From: Sanguinoderma infundibulare
Lineage: Eukaryota > Basidiomycota > Agaricomycetes > Polyporales > Polyporaceae
Length of the DNA stretch: 64,000 nt
Direction: 5' to 3'
Assembly: GCA_032821775.1 (NCBI GenBank)
Contig: JAVLRN010000006.1
Span: 3,286,001 to 3,350,000, forward strand
The position numbers were made by a program, and so were the translations under genes. The notes beneath the pieces were generated by a model, which did not search any database, was not told the DNA's origin, and saw only the letters and a program-made list of their open reading frames with translations. Positions 45,958-56,661 of the stretch are shown here, one piece after another. Each line of letters starts with the position of its first letter. The first letter of the stretch is position 1.

Positions 45958-47037
45958 ATGACGAGGAGCCGGTAAGGGTGGAGAGCTCGTATGCCTGAAG
46001 GGCAGGACAGGGGATGAAGATGGATACATTTGAGAGGAGAGAGGTGATGTGGCAAGTGGGAGAAGAGTCAGAAGTCTTAGACACTCGATTCAGTCGCACG
46101 TTGAACATGGTGCCACCACGTCGAGCATCTAAGACTTCAGTCTCTCATCTCTCCTCTGACTCACCACATTGCCATCCTCATCTGACCGTCTTCAGAACCC
46201 GCAGTCTGTCCTGCATCATCTCCCCGCTGCAGCTTCTTCCCTCTCAGCAGTCTATTCCAGAGGGCCGGTCCACCAACATGTCCTCTCAGCCCTCCCTTGT
46301 GAATCGTAGTCACCCAAGCAGGACAACGCCTCCCCAACAAAATCAGATGGCACGCCGCAGCAGCAACCCGTGAAGCCACAAGCCACCTTCCTCACAAAGC
46401 TCTACGTGTATGTCTGCCCGACACATCTCTTCCTCATGCTGTCATGCTAACTGTGCGACATCCAATTGCCCTTCCTCGCTCTCGATGTCCTCCTCTGCTG
46501 TCTACTCACCCTGGCCCCTTACTTCTCCATGGACCATCCCAGAGGGCCGGTCAACTGCCGTGTATTCACACAGTGCAACTGTCTGCGGGCAGCGGAATGA
46601 TGTGAGGCGCAGGAGGGCGGCAACAACGAGGAGGATGAGGAGGCACAGGTGCAGGTGGAGACAGAGATCATAAAGTGGTAAGTACTTACGTTTAGTCCCC
46701 TCGCCCTCGCTCTCCATCATCTGCCTGCCATGGCTTCTTCCCTGAGGGCAGCCAACTGTGGCATCCTCATCGCTGTCACCCTGTCCTTTCCACATCCCTG
46801 CCCGCCACCTCAGCAGACCTCTATCCAAGCACCCATCTTAACATCTGTCAACATCTCCCCACCCTGCAGAGGACCACACGGATGCCGGCAGGATCCCTCA
46901 CGTGCCCAGCATGATCCAGCTCCCTTCCATCAACCTCACGGCGGGCCAGACCACCATCTGATGTGGGTCACTCACCACCCCGCCGCAACCGCACCCCTTA
47001 AGCTCGCTGTTGCTCTCACAACCGCACATCTTACACC
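45958..47037. other. No clear gene; contains a short repeated block
   Basis: Many short frames but no motif. The block CCAGAGGGCCGGTC occurs at about 46257 and again at about 46542, each followed by an unrelated sequence. C-rich, pyrimidine-rich runs are common. Confidence 0.4.
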
Positions 47038-47862
47038 TCACTGAACAGCCATGGCCCGAACCAAAGTCTGTAGATACTTTCTCTTTGCTATTGTCTCCTG
47101 TTGTCTCGATGTCACCGCTGACTCAATGCCCTCGACAGCAAACTGCCTGCAAGTCCACCGGTGGTGGTTGCAGAGGACAGTGGTGTCGTCCCAGACACGA
47201 TTTGGATGCTCTGCCCCAGGCCAGAAGTGAATGCTGATGATGGCCTTGCACCTCTTCAGGTCCGGCCGCTCGATCCTGGCTGTGGCAGAGTGCTGCGGCA
47301 TCGCATCCAGCGTGATCAGCTTGAGGCAGTGGATCTCTTTCCACCCTTTGATGGCTGGGTCTGACATGGGGGAGCTTGAATGCCAGCTGATGGGCTCGTA
47401 TCATTCCTCGATGAAAGTGGAGAACTTGCGCCCACCATGCTCATCCTTTGCATTGCCACTATGCTGCTTGGGCTTGGACAGGGTCTCCTCCACATCCTTC
47501 CACTCCTCAGACGTCAGCATGCCAACAGGGAGGTCCGCGTCTTCCGAAAATGCACCAAGGCAGATGAGACGGCATCCTGACCATGGTGCATGTGTCTCCT
47601 TGAGGACACAGAGCAGGTGTGGTTTGCTGATTGCCAGGACGTGTTTGCAGGTGAGCAAGAAGCGGACAGTGGAGACTATGTCCAAGAGGAGTTTGGCGAA
47701 GATGAGGTCGAGCAGTTCTGTTGCGAGCTGGCAGATGGAACCAGGTTGAAGCGCAACAATTCCTGTGCTCAACCACCGGTCCACAGCACTACTGACACAC
47801 GCATTAATAGACCAAGGTGCTGAGGCTGTCCTCATCCCCATCCCCATTGACGTGTACTCCAA
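47038..47862 (-). pseudogene. F-box-like protein pseudogene with one in-frame TGA
   Basis: A single frame of about 275 codons, interrupted by TGA at 47401. The N-terminal part has the F-box-like pattern QLATELLDLIFAKLLLDIVS, LLTCKHVLAISKPHLL followed by HAPWSGCRLICLGAFSED and DLPVGMLTSEE, a type seen widely in Agaricomycete F-box-like proteins. The part after the stop continues as YEPISWHSSSPMSDPAIKGW and HCLKLITLDAMPQHSATARI. Read-through of the stop as Arg (CGA) would restore it. No Leu-rich repeats were seen. F-box proteins act as substrate receptors of SCF ubiquitin ligases; the substrate cannot be guessed. Confidence 0.6.
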
Positions 47863-48275
47863 GCACCCATCTCAATGTCCGTCAACATCTCAGTGTTTGC
47901 ATACCCTCCGCCAAACTGTCCTCGTTCTCCCTCCTCCCCTCTTGCCTCATGCGTAGAAGTCTTGGCTTGTGTTCTTGCTTATCTTGATATCTTGATATTG
48001 TGGTTTATGCATATTGTAGTGTACATTTGTTGCTGTCCCTATATAGTGTGGTCAATAATGCTGTTCCTCACTGTCATTTGTGCTGTGAACAATGCTGAAT
48101 GTGATGTTGAAGCATTCAACTGTACCAGCATGTTTCAATTGTCCCAACATGAAAATAGGTCTGAAGTAGTGCAAAGAAGTCCTAACTAGTACAACTGCTG
48201 TTCCCTGTCCAAGTGATAGTGCATATTATTACAATTATAAAGATGTCCCTGCATGTTAGTACAATATTAGTACTA

Positions 48276-48300
48276 ATTAGATCAAATTAGATCAAATTAG
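48276..48300. repeat. Short AT-rich tandem repeat (ATCAAATTAG)
   Basis: Two and a half copies of a 10-base unit next to a palindromic stretch AGTACAATATTAGTACT at about 48259. Confidence 0.7.
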
Positions 48301-48369
48301 ATTGATAGTAGCTCCATTAGATCATATTTGTACTAAATGCATTGAATTAGCTTGGGAGGGTTTTCCTGA

Positions 48370-48531
48370 TGCACGTGCTTCCGATGCTCCAAGAAAGGGC
48401 ACTACCAGCACGACTGCCCCGGCTCCAAGGACAAGAGCGCCAACTTCGCTTATCACGTCAACATACTTGATTCCCCCACTCTCGACCCCGCTCACCGCTC
48501 AGATGAAGAAGACAAAATAGTTGCTTGGTAG
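48370..48531 (+). pseudogene. Gag zinc-knuckle fragment of a retroelement
   Basis: The frame reads CFRCSKKGHYQHDC, a perfect CX2CX4HX4C retroviral-type zinc knuckle, then PGSKDKSANFAYHVN and an acidic end with stop TAG at 48529. A stop lies just upstream (48367) and the sequence before it is AT-rich and non-coding, so only the C-terminal end of Gag remains. Confidence 0.75.
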
Positions 48532-49868
48532 ATTGTATGATTCAGGGGGTGCACAGAGCGCACCCATGGCCAATTTCTTTCATATGTTTCCAATTCTTTT
48601 GTTGTCTCTGTCATCATCCCCATCCCTTCCGCCTTGCTGCTCGCACTCTGCTTCGCTCGAGGGGGTGTATTGGAAATATGTGCTTACATCAGCGAGCTCA
48701 CTCCGTGCTCGCAGCCCCTGACGTCTTGTATGCTCACAATGTCTCGGATATCTTGTAGTATTGTTTGTACATGTATTTAGGTTTGCTTGTGACGCGTCGT
48801 CCCTCACGCATTTGCATTAGTGCTCAAACGCGACCGTCTTCTCCCCCGTTTGCTTCCCTCTCGTGCGCGCCCTACTTTCTCCCACATATTGCTCTGCAAT
48901 AATTGGCCGCACGCCGAGGACGAATTGCATCACTTTGCAGTGATTGATCGTATCCGTTGGCACAGCTACATTGATCTGTAGTAATAACTATCATCCGGCG
49001 GCACTATTACAGGGCTCTACAATAATTAATCTTATACGTCTGAACCCTCCAGCATTCCATCGTATCCGACGACTTCCTACAGAGTCCTCCACGGTGGGGC
49101 CGGATCCTGCGAAATCGGGCATAGCCCCCTAGCGCTTAGTGGAGCCTTGCAGGCAGGTTGCGCTTTTGCTGATGTACTACCTGTCCCCCTCTGTTCACCG
49201 TATAACACTTGGAAGATGTTCATCCCGCTGCATAATCGGTCGATAAACCTGTCTGGAGACGGATGACTTTCTGCTGTCGATGTGGCTGCAAATGTGCTAG
49301 CTTCCAACCAAGCACTTTAATCGGACCTGTAGCAAGTTGACGATATTCCTCTGGTGCGCCTACTGTTCCGCCGGTACGTAGTTGTTTTTGAGGCACGAGG
49401 CGGCACAGCTGATTACACGGTGCTACGGTGACGGAGCTGACGCGCCTGCACGCGTAGCCTCGCACGCAATGTCACGCGAGCGAAGAACACGATGGCGCAA
49501 GCGTTTGGCGTCAACATCCCTTGCCCCAGCTCCCCCTCATGCTTGCACCTCCTTACAGCAATGACTCCGGCCCTCCGCGTCTGATAGCACGGCTCATCGC
49601 CGAGCATGACATTCTCCAGCCCTTATCTCAAGCAGACGAGATGTCGTAATCGTTAAATTCCCACATAGACATCAATGTGGACAGATGGCAGTTTAACAGG
49701 CGATATGTGAGCACTTGCCCTACCCATTCGCCATTCTGATCTCTTATTGGGAATTTTCATATTTTCCCAGACCCTTCCTGGTATTTTAGTGAGCGCCGAG
49801 GCTCGCATCGTGCTCCCGGCCTCTTGCCTTCCTCGTACCACCCCAGTCGTTCCCCTTGCTTTAGTTCA
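48532..49868. other. Upstream region of the MFS gene; possible LTR relic
   Basis: No gene seen. At about 48658 a purine run GAGGGGGTG is followed by TATTGGAAATATGTGC, which looks like a polypurine tract beside an LTR start, but no partner LTR was found. The promoter of the MFS gene must lie in the last few hundred bases. Confidence 0.4.
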
Positions 49869-51514
49869 ATGTCGGTAGAAGAGACGGTTAAACAGGTTGA
49901 TGAGAAGGGTGGTATCCATACTCTTTCCGATACCAGCGTCGTTCGGTATTCACTGGCAGACGAGAAGAGACTTCTTTGGAAGCTCGACGCGAATCTTCTT
50001 CCTGCCCTTGTCGTTCTCTACCTGCTTTCCTTCTTGGATAGAAGCAATGGTGAGTTCTGCTGTTTTCCATCCTGGACGACGTGCTGCACGCAGTGCTCAT
50101 GGGACGATGGTATTTCAGTGGCCAACGCGCGCATCGAAGGGCTGGCGGCGGATCTCAACATTACTGGTAACCAATACCTCACGAGTCTGACGCTTTACTT
50201 CATCGGCTACGTGTTATTCGAAGTACATTGCATCCTTCTATGCTTTGACGTATGGCTTAAGTGTTTACATGACTAGATTCCTTGCAATATTATCCTCAAA
50301 CGGACGACGCCGAAGTTCTGGCTTCCGACCCTGACCTTGGTATGGGGTGTCGTAGCTACTCTGACGGGTGTCACGCAGGGCCTAGCAAGTTTGTTCGTCG
50401 CGCGGTTCTTCTTGGGGGTTACCGAGAGCGGTCTGTTCCCTGGAGTCGTGTTCTACCTCTCCATGTGGTACAAGCGGCGCGAACGTCAGTATCGCATCGC
50501 ACTCTTCTTCAGCGCAGCCTCCTTGGCCGGTGCGTTTGGCGGAATCTTCGCCTGGGTACGTCGTGTGGTTGTGATCGAAAAATTGGTCACTGAAACCATG
50601 CACAGGGTATTGCTCACATGCGCGGCATTGGTGGCCTCAACGGCTGGCGCTGGATCTTCATCATCGAAGGCCTCCTCACCGTCTTTGTCTCGGTGCTTGC
50701 CTACTGGTTCATACCGAACTACCCAAATACGTCCACGTTCCTCACAGAGGACGAGCGCGCACACGTCTACGCGCGACTCAAAGACGACAGTGATGCGACG
50801 CGCGACGAACCATTCGCCTGGTCTGCTGTCTGGCTTGCTCTCACCGACCTCAAGAGCTGGCTGTACTGCTTCGCGTTTCACACTCTGTCGCTCCCCCTCT
50901 ATACCTTCTCCCTCTTTCTGCCCACCATCATCGCCGACCTTGGCTTCACTGCCGCGCGGTCTCAACTGCTCACCGTGCCTCCCTACGCGCTCGCGACCAT
51001 CCTCACCGTGTTCATCGCATGGTTGTCCGAACGCGTCAACCGTCGCGCGCCGTTCATCATCGCGTCCTCGTCTGTCGCGATCATCGGGTACATCCTCCTG
51101 CTCGCGAACACCGACCCGACGCGCCGACCAGGTGTGAGCTACGTCGGGACATTCTTCGCTGCCGCGGGGATCTATCCCTCGACTGCGCTCGCGCTCTCGT
51201 GGCCTGCGAACAACGTGTACGGGCAAACAAAGCGGGCGACGATCAACGCGATGCAGATATCGGTCGGGAACCTGGGCGCGGTGCTGGGTACGCAGCTGTA
51301 CCGGCCTGCAACGAGTCCGCGGTACATCCTGGGACACAGCTTGGCTCTGGCGTACCTCGTGGGGAATGTGGTCGTTGCGGCGACGCTATGGTGGGTGCTG
51401 CGCAGGGAGAATGAGAAGCGGGACAAAAGGGTTCGGATGGGCGGTGTGGAGTCGGGCGAACTTGAGTGGGATCGCACGGATGGCGAAGATCCTACTTGGA
51501 GATACGATATCTGA
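49869..51514 (+). CDS. MFS transporter, anion:cation symporter (allantoate/nicotinate permease-like) family
   Basis: Plasma-membrane importer of a small organic anion, substrate unknown. Four exons: MSVEETVKQVDEKGG... SFLDRSN, then VANARIEGLAADLNITGNQY to GYVLFE, then IPCNIILKRTTPKFWLP to GGIFAW, then GIAHMRGIGGLNGWRWIFII to the stop at 51514. Family marks: LSFLDRSNVANARIEGL in the first helix-loop, FARFFLGVTESGLFPGVVFY, YLSMWYKRRERQYRIALFFS, and a central loop with FLTEDERAHVYARLK. About twelve hydrophobic segments are visible and the length, close to 490 residues, is normal. The second part is nearly identical to the pseudogene at 3961-5180. It sits beside a FunK1 gene as in the other arm. 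Confidence 0.92.
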
Positions 51515-52317
51515 TATTATAGTCGTTATGTATATTCGTCCAAGGCGTTCTATCAAGCCAGATCGTGAATGAACTGATGTCCGCGGCAGGGCGCCGGATG
51601 GGCGGATTCTCGATTGAATATCCGGGTGTGTTAAAGGCCTTTGGACATCAATTGCACGACCTACCTTTGTCTGCTTATCAATGAATAAGTCTTTGTAACA
51701 CAGGCATTGGCACTCAAGATCAGGCTCGGATCGTGCCACAGGTGTGGTTAGAGTACGGCGGCGGCGGGTTCTCTGGATCGTATGAAGCCCAAATGCAAAT
51801 TGAACAATGGAACACTGGCCCATGGCCAACGCGCAGCATCCATTGCCGTGCCATTAAGCCAAACAATGGCTTGGATGCTGGCCGTTGCCAGAGCCCACCG
51901 CCGCGGGGCCAAGGCGCTAATCCAACTGATTCAACATAGCCTTCCAAAACGGGAAGGATAAGCGCCAAGAAGCCCACCAGCGCTCAACAACGCAAGTTTG
52001 ACGTTCCGTTCAACCTGCAACAGTACCAGCCCGCGAGCCTGCCGTCGTGCAGCTAGCTCTCCATAAAGCATACCGAACATTCATGTAGGTGAAAAAACAA
52101 TCATTTCCGGATGGACAGCGCTGAAATAAACGGATGGGACAGAGCGTGGATTCTCAACCACCGCTCAGATCTCGGTGAGCACGGCCAAACACGCCCCCGA
52201 CTCGTGCCCCATTGCTCTTTCCTGATCAGTCGGACAAAGGATTTGTATCGCCTTTTGATTAGGCCATTCGTATAAAAGAGGCCCTCTCGTCCTCCTGGTA
52301 AGCATCTCCCTCCGACC
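51515..52317. other. Spacer between MFS and FunK1, conserved in both arms
   Basis: No gene supported. About 51730-51950 matches the left-arm spacer closely, including the stretch around CCCAAATGCAAATTGAACAA, and the last 150 bases before the kinase ATG also match. Confidence 0.5.
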
Positions 52318-55169
52318 ATGTCTTCTTCCTCTCCCAACCAGCCTGAGGCTGACGCAATCCCTGCCTCTGCCGTTGATATCCCCCACCACGATGACTCTTC
52401 CACGCTCAAACATGGTCGTGTTCCCGTCACTCCCCCCGGCTCGACGTGTCTCGATAAACACGTCACGCCCGCGCGGCCTGGTGTCAACGCCGCCCGCCTT
52501 GAACCTGGACTCCCACAGGACGACCAGCTCCGGCAACACTACTTGACTCCTGACAGCATGGACAACAAGATACGTGAAATATCTGTTGAGGACATGTTCA
52601 AGGACTACCTGCCGGGTGGCGGTGAACCTAGCAAAGAAGATTATGAGAAGTTCCACTACGACGCCGACGGCTTGTCGAAGGTCAGGCTGGAAGTGGAGCT
52701 GATGCCTATCATCGTGAGTAACGCCTGGTTCTTCCGCTTCGGGATCTGACACGGTATTGGACAGTGCCAGATGGGTCAGTCCGTGGCCAAGCAGGCTCGC
52801 AAGAAGGTCCTCTTCCGAGACATCTCCGATGCGCGAGACACAGACCAGTACACAGCCTGGGAGAAGAAGAACACGTCCTCGACCACGGGGAAGAAGACCT
52901 CTCAGACCGCGAGCGGGTCCTCGACCAACGATCACCAATCATCCACGAGGGGGACAGGCAAGTCCAAGGATGAGGGCACCACCCCCCGCAGCCACGCGAC
53001 CACCCCCGACATCGCCGTCTATCGCGACGACGATCGTGCGAAGCCCCTTGTTATCAAGGCCGACGACTACAAGAAGACGAAGTCGTCGAAGGAGGAGCTC
53101 GTTAAGAAGCGTCAACACTGGGTCGCGCACCGATCTTGGAGCGATATTGTCGCCTTCTTCGAGGCAAAGGTCGACCACAGGAAATGTGCGTTCGAGTTCC
53201 TCAACCCGAACGAAACCAATTTCAACCGCGCCTCGGGCGATGACGACGACGATGGTGGTAAGAAGGGTGGCAAGGACGGTCTCGGCCAATTCCAGGAGTA
53301 CAACGCGCAGGTCTTGGGCCACCAGCACCGCACCCATCTCTTCTCTGCCTACATCTACAAGGACCACGCCCGCCTCGCGTACGCCGACCGTTCGGGTGCT
53401 GTCGTCTCCCAACCGTTCAAGTACGGCGATGAGCACAATCGGACCCTTCACATGTTCTTCTGGAAGATTGCATGCATGGAGGACGAGGAGCTCGGATTTG
53501 ATCATACTGCCAAGCTCGCGACAAAAGACGACCTCATAGCGTTGCGCGAGTACGCTGCCACTCTGCCCACCGACTACCTGAAGCGGCAGGCTTACGATGC
53601 GCTGTCGTGGAACCCGAAGGCCAAGGAGGGCAAGCAGCTCAAGTCTTTCGAGTGGCCTGTATACAAGCTGACCATGGTCGACAATGTCAAGAAGCACGAG
53701 GAGCACGAGGAGAAGAGGAAGGAGGAGGAGAGGATCATCTTCGCTGGGTGCCCCTCCTTCGCCACTGCTTCGGTGTTCGGCCGGTGCACACGTGCCTACC
53801 CCGTGTTCGAAGAGGTCGGCGAGAAAGATGGCAAGTGGACGTTCGAGCTCCGGTTCCTGAAGGACTCCTGGCGAGTCCAGGACGCCAATGGTCGCATTCA
53901 TCCGGAGCACGAGGTCTACAAGCGGCTGGCAATCAATGGAGTGACGGGCCACGTCCTGACTTGTGTCCAGGGGGGCGACGTCCTCAAACAGGACGGCACT
54001 CCTCAGTTGACCAAGCTCCACGACATCGACCCAGAACATCGGCATCATCCTCGCGTCCACTACCGCATCCTCCTGAAGGAAGTATGCCAGCCGTTGACCG
54101 ACTTCAAAGATTTCCGAGAGCTGTCGGCGATCCTCAGGGATGCCTTGCAGGGTGCGTATTCCTTTGCAAATCTTTCACCATGCCCGTGCTGATTACTGCC
54201 TTTCAGGTCACAAAGACGCGTGGGAGAAGGCCGGTGTTCTTCATCGGGACGTCAGCTTCAACAACATCCTCATCCACGAGTTCAAGGACAAGTACGGGGT
54301 AATCGTGCGGAAGGGCATCCTCAGCGACTGGGATCTCTCGAAGTACAAGGAGGATATGGCATCTGGCATCGAGCCGAGGGAACCCGATCTCACGGTGCGT
54401 CATATTCATTCCATTTTACCATAGCACGGCACTAATTGAGGAGGATCAGGGAACGTGGCTTTTCCGCTCCGCGGTGCTCGCAAAATATCCCACCAAGCCG
54501 TATCAACTCTCCGATGACATCGAATCATTCGTTCACGTCCATCACTACTCCGTCTTACGCTTTGAGGACACATTGGCGACACCCCGCTTAAAAGCAGTCT
54601 TCGAAGATCACTTCGGATTCCATGCTATCCGTCCTGTAGATGGTGCCCATGTCGGAGGCCAACAGAAGTTCATCAATATGGGCTCAAACAGGCCCTTCAT
54701 TTCCCCCACGGATAATGACAGCCTCCAAGAGGTCCTCTATATGATCGCTTCCCTTTGCTCTCGGCATTATGGTACCATCGACGAGATCGCGTACGGGAGG
54801 TTGTACACTCCTCTTGCAGCGAACACAGCCCGTGCGGATGGCCCTCCCCGGAAGCGCCACTTATTTACGCCCTCCAGTAATCCAGAAGACAAGACCTTGG
54901 AGAACCACGACAAGCTGCTGTCCTTGTTCGAGAGTACGAGCAAGGAAGACTTTTGGCAGAAGTCTGATCTGGAGAAGAGTCCTGACCTGTTCAAGGAGTA
55001 CGGGCTGGCTTCGGGCAAGAACAATCAGCTTTCGTCGTCGGCGACGGCGACTAAGCGTTCTAGGGACGCTGAGCCTACGAAGCCGAAGAAGAAGCTCAAG
55101 GGGGCGGACGGTACTCCACTGGGGTCACTCGCCGAGACTCCGGAGCCTAGAGCGGACCAGGCGGAGTAG
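52318..55169 (+). CDS. Fungal-type protein kinase (FunK1 family), complete
   Basis: Paralogue of the gene at 1-3142. Four exons: MSSSSPNQPEADAIPAS... to LMPII; CQMGQSVAKQARKKVLFRDI... to LRDALQ; GHKDAWEKAGVLHRDVSFNN... to EPDLT; GTWLFRSAVLAKYPTKPYQL... to the stop at 55169. Introns are 53-65 bases. Catalytic marks: VLHRDVSFNNILIHEF, then LSDWDLSKYKEDM (DWD for DFG). N-terminal half has conserved but unnamed blocks (AHRSWSDIVAFFEAK, FLNPNETN, LGHQHRTHLFSAY). The C-terminal tail is Lys-rich (KPKKKLKGADG). About 830 residues. FunK1 kinases are expanded in mushroom-forming fungi and some have been linked to multicellular development; no specific role can be given here. Intact. Confidence 0.9.
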
Positions 55170-55620
55170 GCTCAGTAGGATGGACTTGATGCTACGCGTT
55201 GCATCGTTGTTTTACGTATCGTCATAGAATATTTTGTCTTGTTTCAAGATGTACGGGTGTCGTCGCTATTTGACAAGTTGACTGGATATTACGCAGTATC
55301 GCGGCTCCGAGTCTCGCATGCGATACCTTAGCTGTCGATTCGACATTGCTTAACAGGTAGGCTCAGCGTGTACGCAACTCCTCTCGCGCGGTCGTCCGTT
55401 GAAGTCATGGACGATAGACAGTGGGCACAGGACACGACCCCTGAAAATCTCTCAGTCAAGAGGGTAAGGCTTCATACAGTCATCGTGGTCGGACTCTATG
55501 GTCATTAGACATATGCAAATACATGGCCAGGAAAGAAATGTACTTCATCCGCAACCTACTGCCGCTTCCGCGGAGGGATTTATCCATGAGATACCGACGA
55601 GAATAAACGAAGCACTCCAT

Positions 55621-56095
55621 TCAAGCCTTGCGCCTCATCGCCGCCGTCTCAAGCGCAGACTCAAGACTCGCGCCAGCTTGAGGCCCCAACGCCGCTTCCA
55701 CATTGGCCGCAGCGATCGCCCCAACCCGTCTCCCCTCGCTCATCCGCACTTCCTCCCATGCAGCGATAGCAGCCTCCCGCTCCTCGACGCTCTTCCCGCC
55801 CGAAATCACCTCCACGAGCACCAGGCCCAACTCCAGAGCGTCAAGCATTGCCAGATTCGCGCCCGCGCCCGCGAATGGGGACATGAGGCGCGCAGCATCC
55901 CCAAGCAGAGTCACCCCCGGCACGGTGGTCCCACCTGTGCTCCAGCGGGAGCGCGTACAGAGGGCGTTGGTAGATCGCTTCGTCGTCGCAATGTTCGATG
56001 GCCGTGTGCACCCACGGCGCCCAACCCTCTCCAAAAGAAGCTTGCGCGCCGCGGCGGGTTCTGTGGGCAGGCTCCAGGATCCATGCCGTGAGCAA
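55621..56095 (-). pseudogene. C-terminal fragment of an FAD-dependent monooxygenase
   Basis: Closely matches the C-terminal third of the monooxygenase at 62822: EGWAPWVHTAIEHCDDEAIY, then after a one-base insertion PGVTLLGDAARLMSPFAGAG, ANLAMLDALELGLVLVEVIS, GGKSVEEREAAIAAWEEVRM and AAANVEAALGPQAG. The frame changes within HRWDH, where the fragment has one more base than the intact gene. The N-terminal two thirds (FAD GxGxxG part) are absent. The stop is at 55621. Clearly a broken duplicate in opposite orientation to the parent. Confidence 0.9.
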
Positions 56096-56661
56096 CCTCC
56101 GAACCGTTTGCGTCCGTTATCGGCCCAAGTCGGCTATCAGGCATACCCGGACTTTATCTGATAAGCAGAGATCAGTTTGAGCGCGGCAAGTCCGCCTCCA
56201 AGTCGAAGTCACAATACGCCGACATACGTTTCAGGTCGGCACTGGGTCGGCATTAGACGACAAGGATGCAGTCCCTTATCATGTGCGCTATAACGGGAAA
56301 AGTGCAGGTGTACACACCGGCTGGAGACGCCATGCAACTAAGTATCCCACACCTCACGAGCTATCACAAGGATAGCCCCACACTGCGACGGAAAACAATA
56401 ACTTGACAACACTCAAACTGCAGTAGAGGTTAACACGACTCCTCTTGGCAGCGCGGCTGATTTGAGAACCGAATCACTCACTGCTTGGAAGGCTCAAAGA
56501 TACGCTTGGTGTACGGACGACGGGCAACAAGCCGAGAGCATTTGACAAAGTGAGACTTTGATTGATAGTTACTGTGTAAAATAGGAAATGATCGACGATT
56601 TGGGAAAACATCATAACAGCACGATTACGCATAGAATCCACAGGTCACGTAGGGCTGAGGA
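56096..56661. other. Intergenic, no gene seen
   Basis: About 570 bases between the monooxygenase fragment and the second FHA kinase; no motif found. Confidence 0.5.

Larger units (their letters stand above)
50285..55170 (+). repeat. Right arm of the 5-kb inverted duplication
   Basis: Carries the second to last part of the MFS gene, the spacer and the whole FunK1 gene, in reverse orientation to the left arm. Similarity starts near KRTTPKFWLP of the MFS gene. The arms are separated by about 45 kb. Confidence 0.85.

Noticed and set aside
52939..54060. 373-codon minus-strand frame opposite the right FunK1 gene
   Set aside because: Antisense shadow of a conserved kinase exon; GC-rich third positions keep it open.
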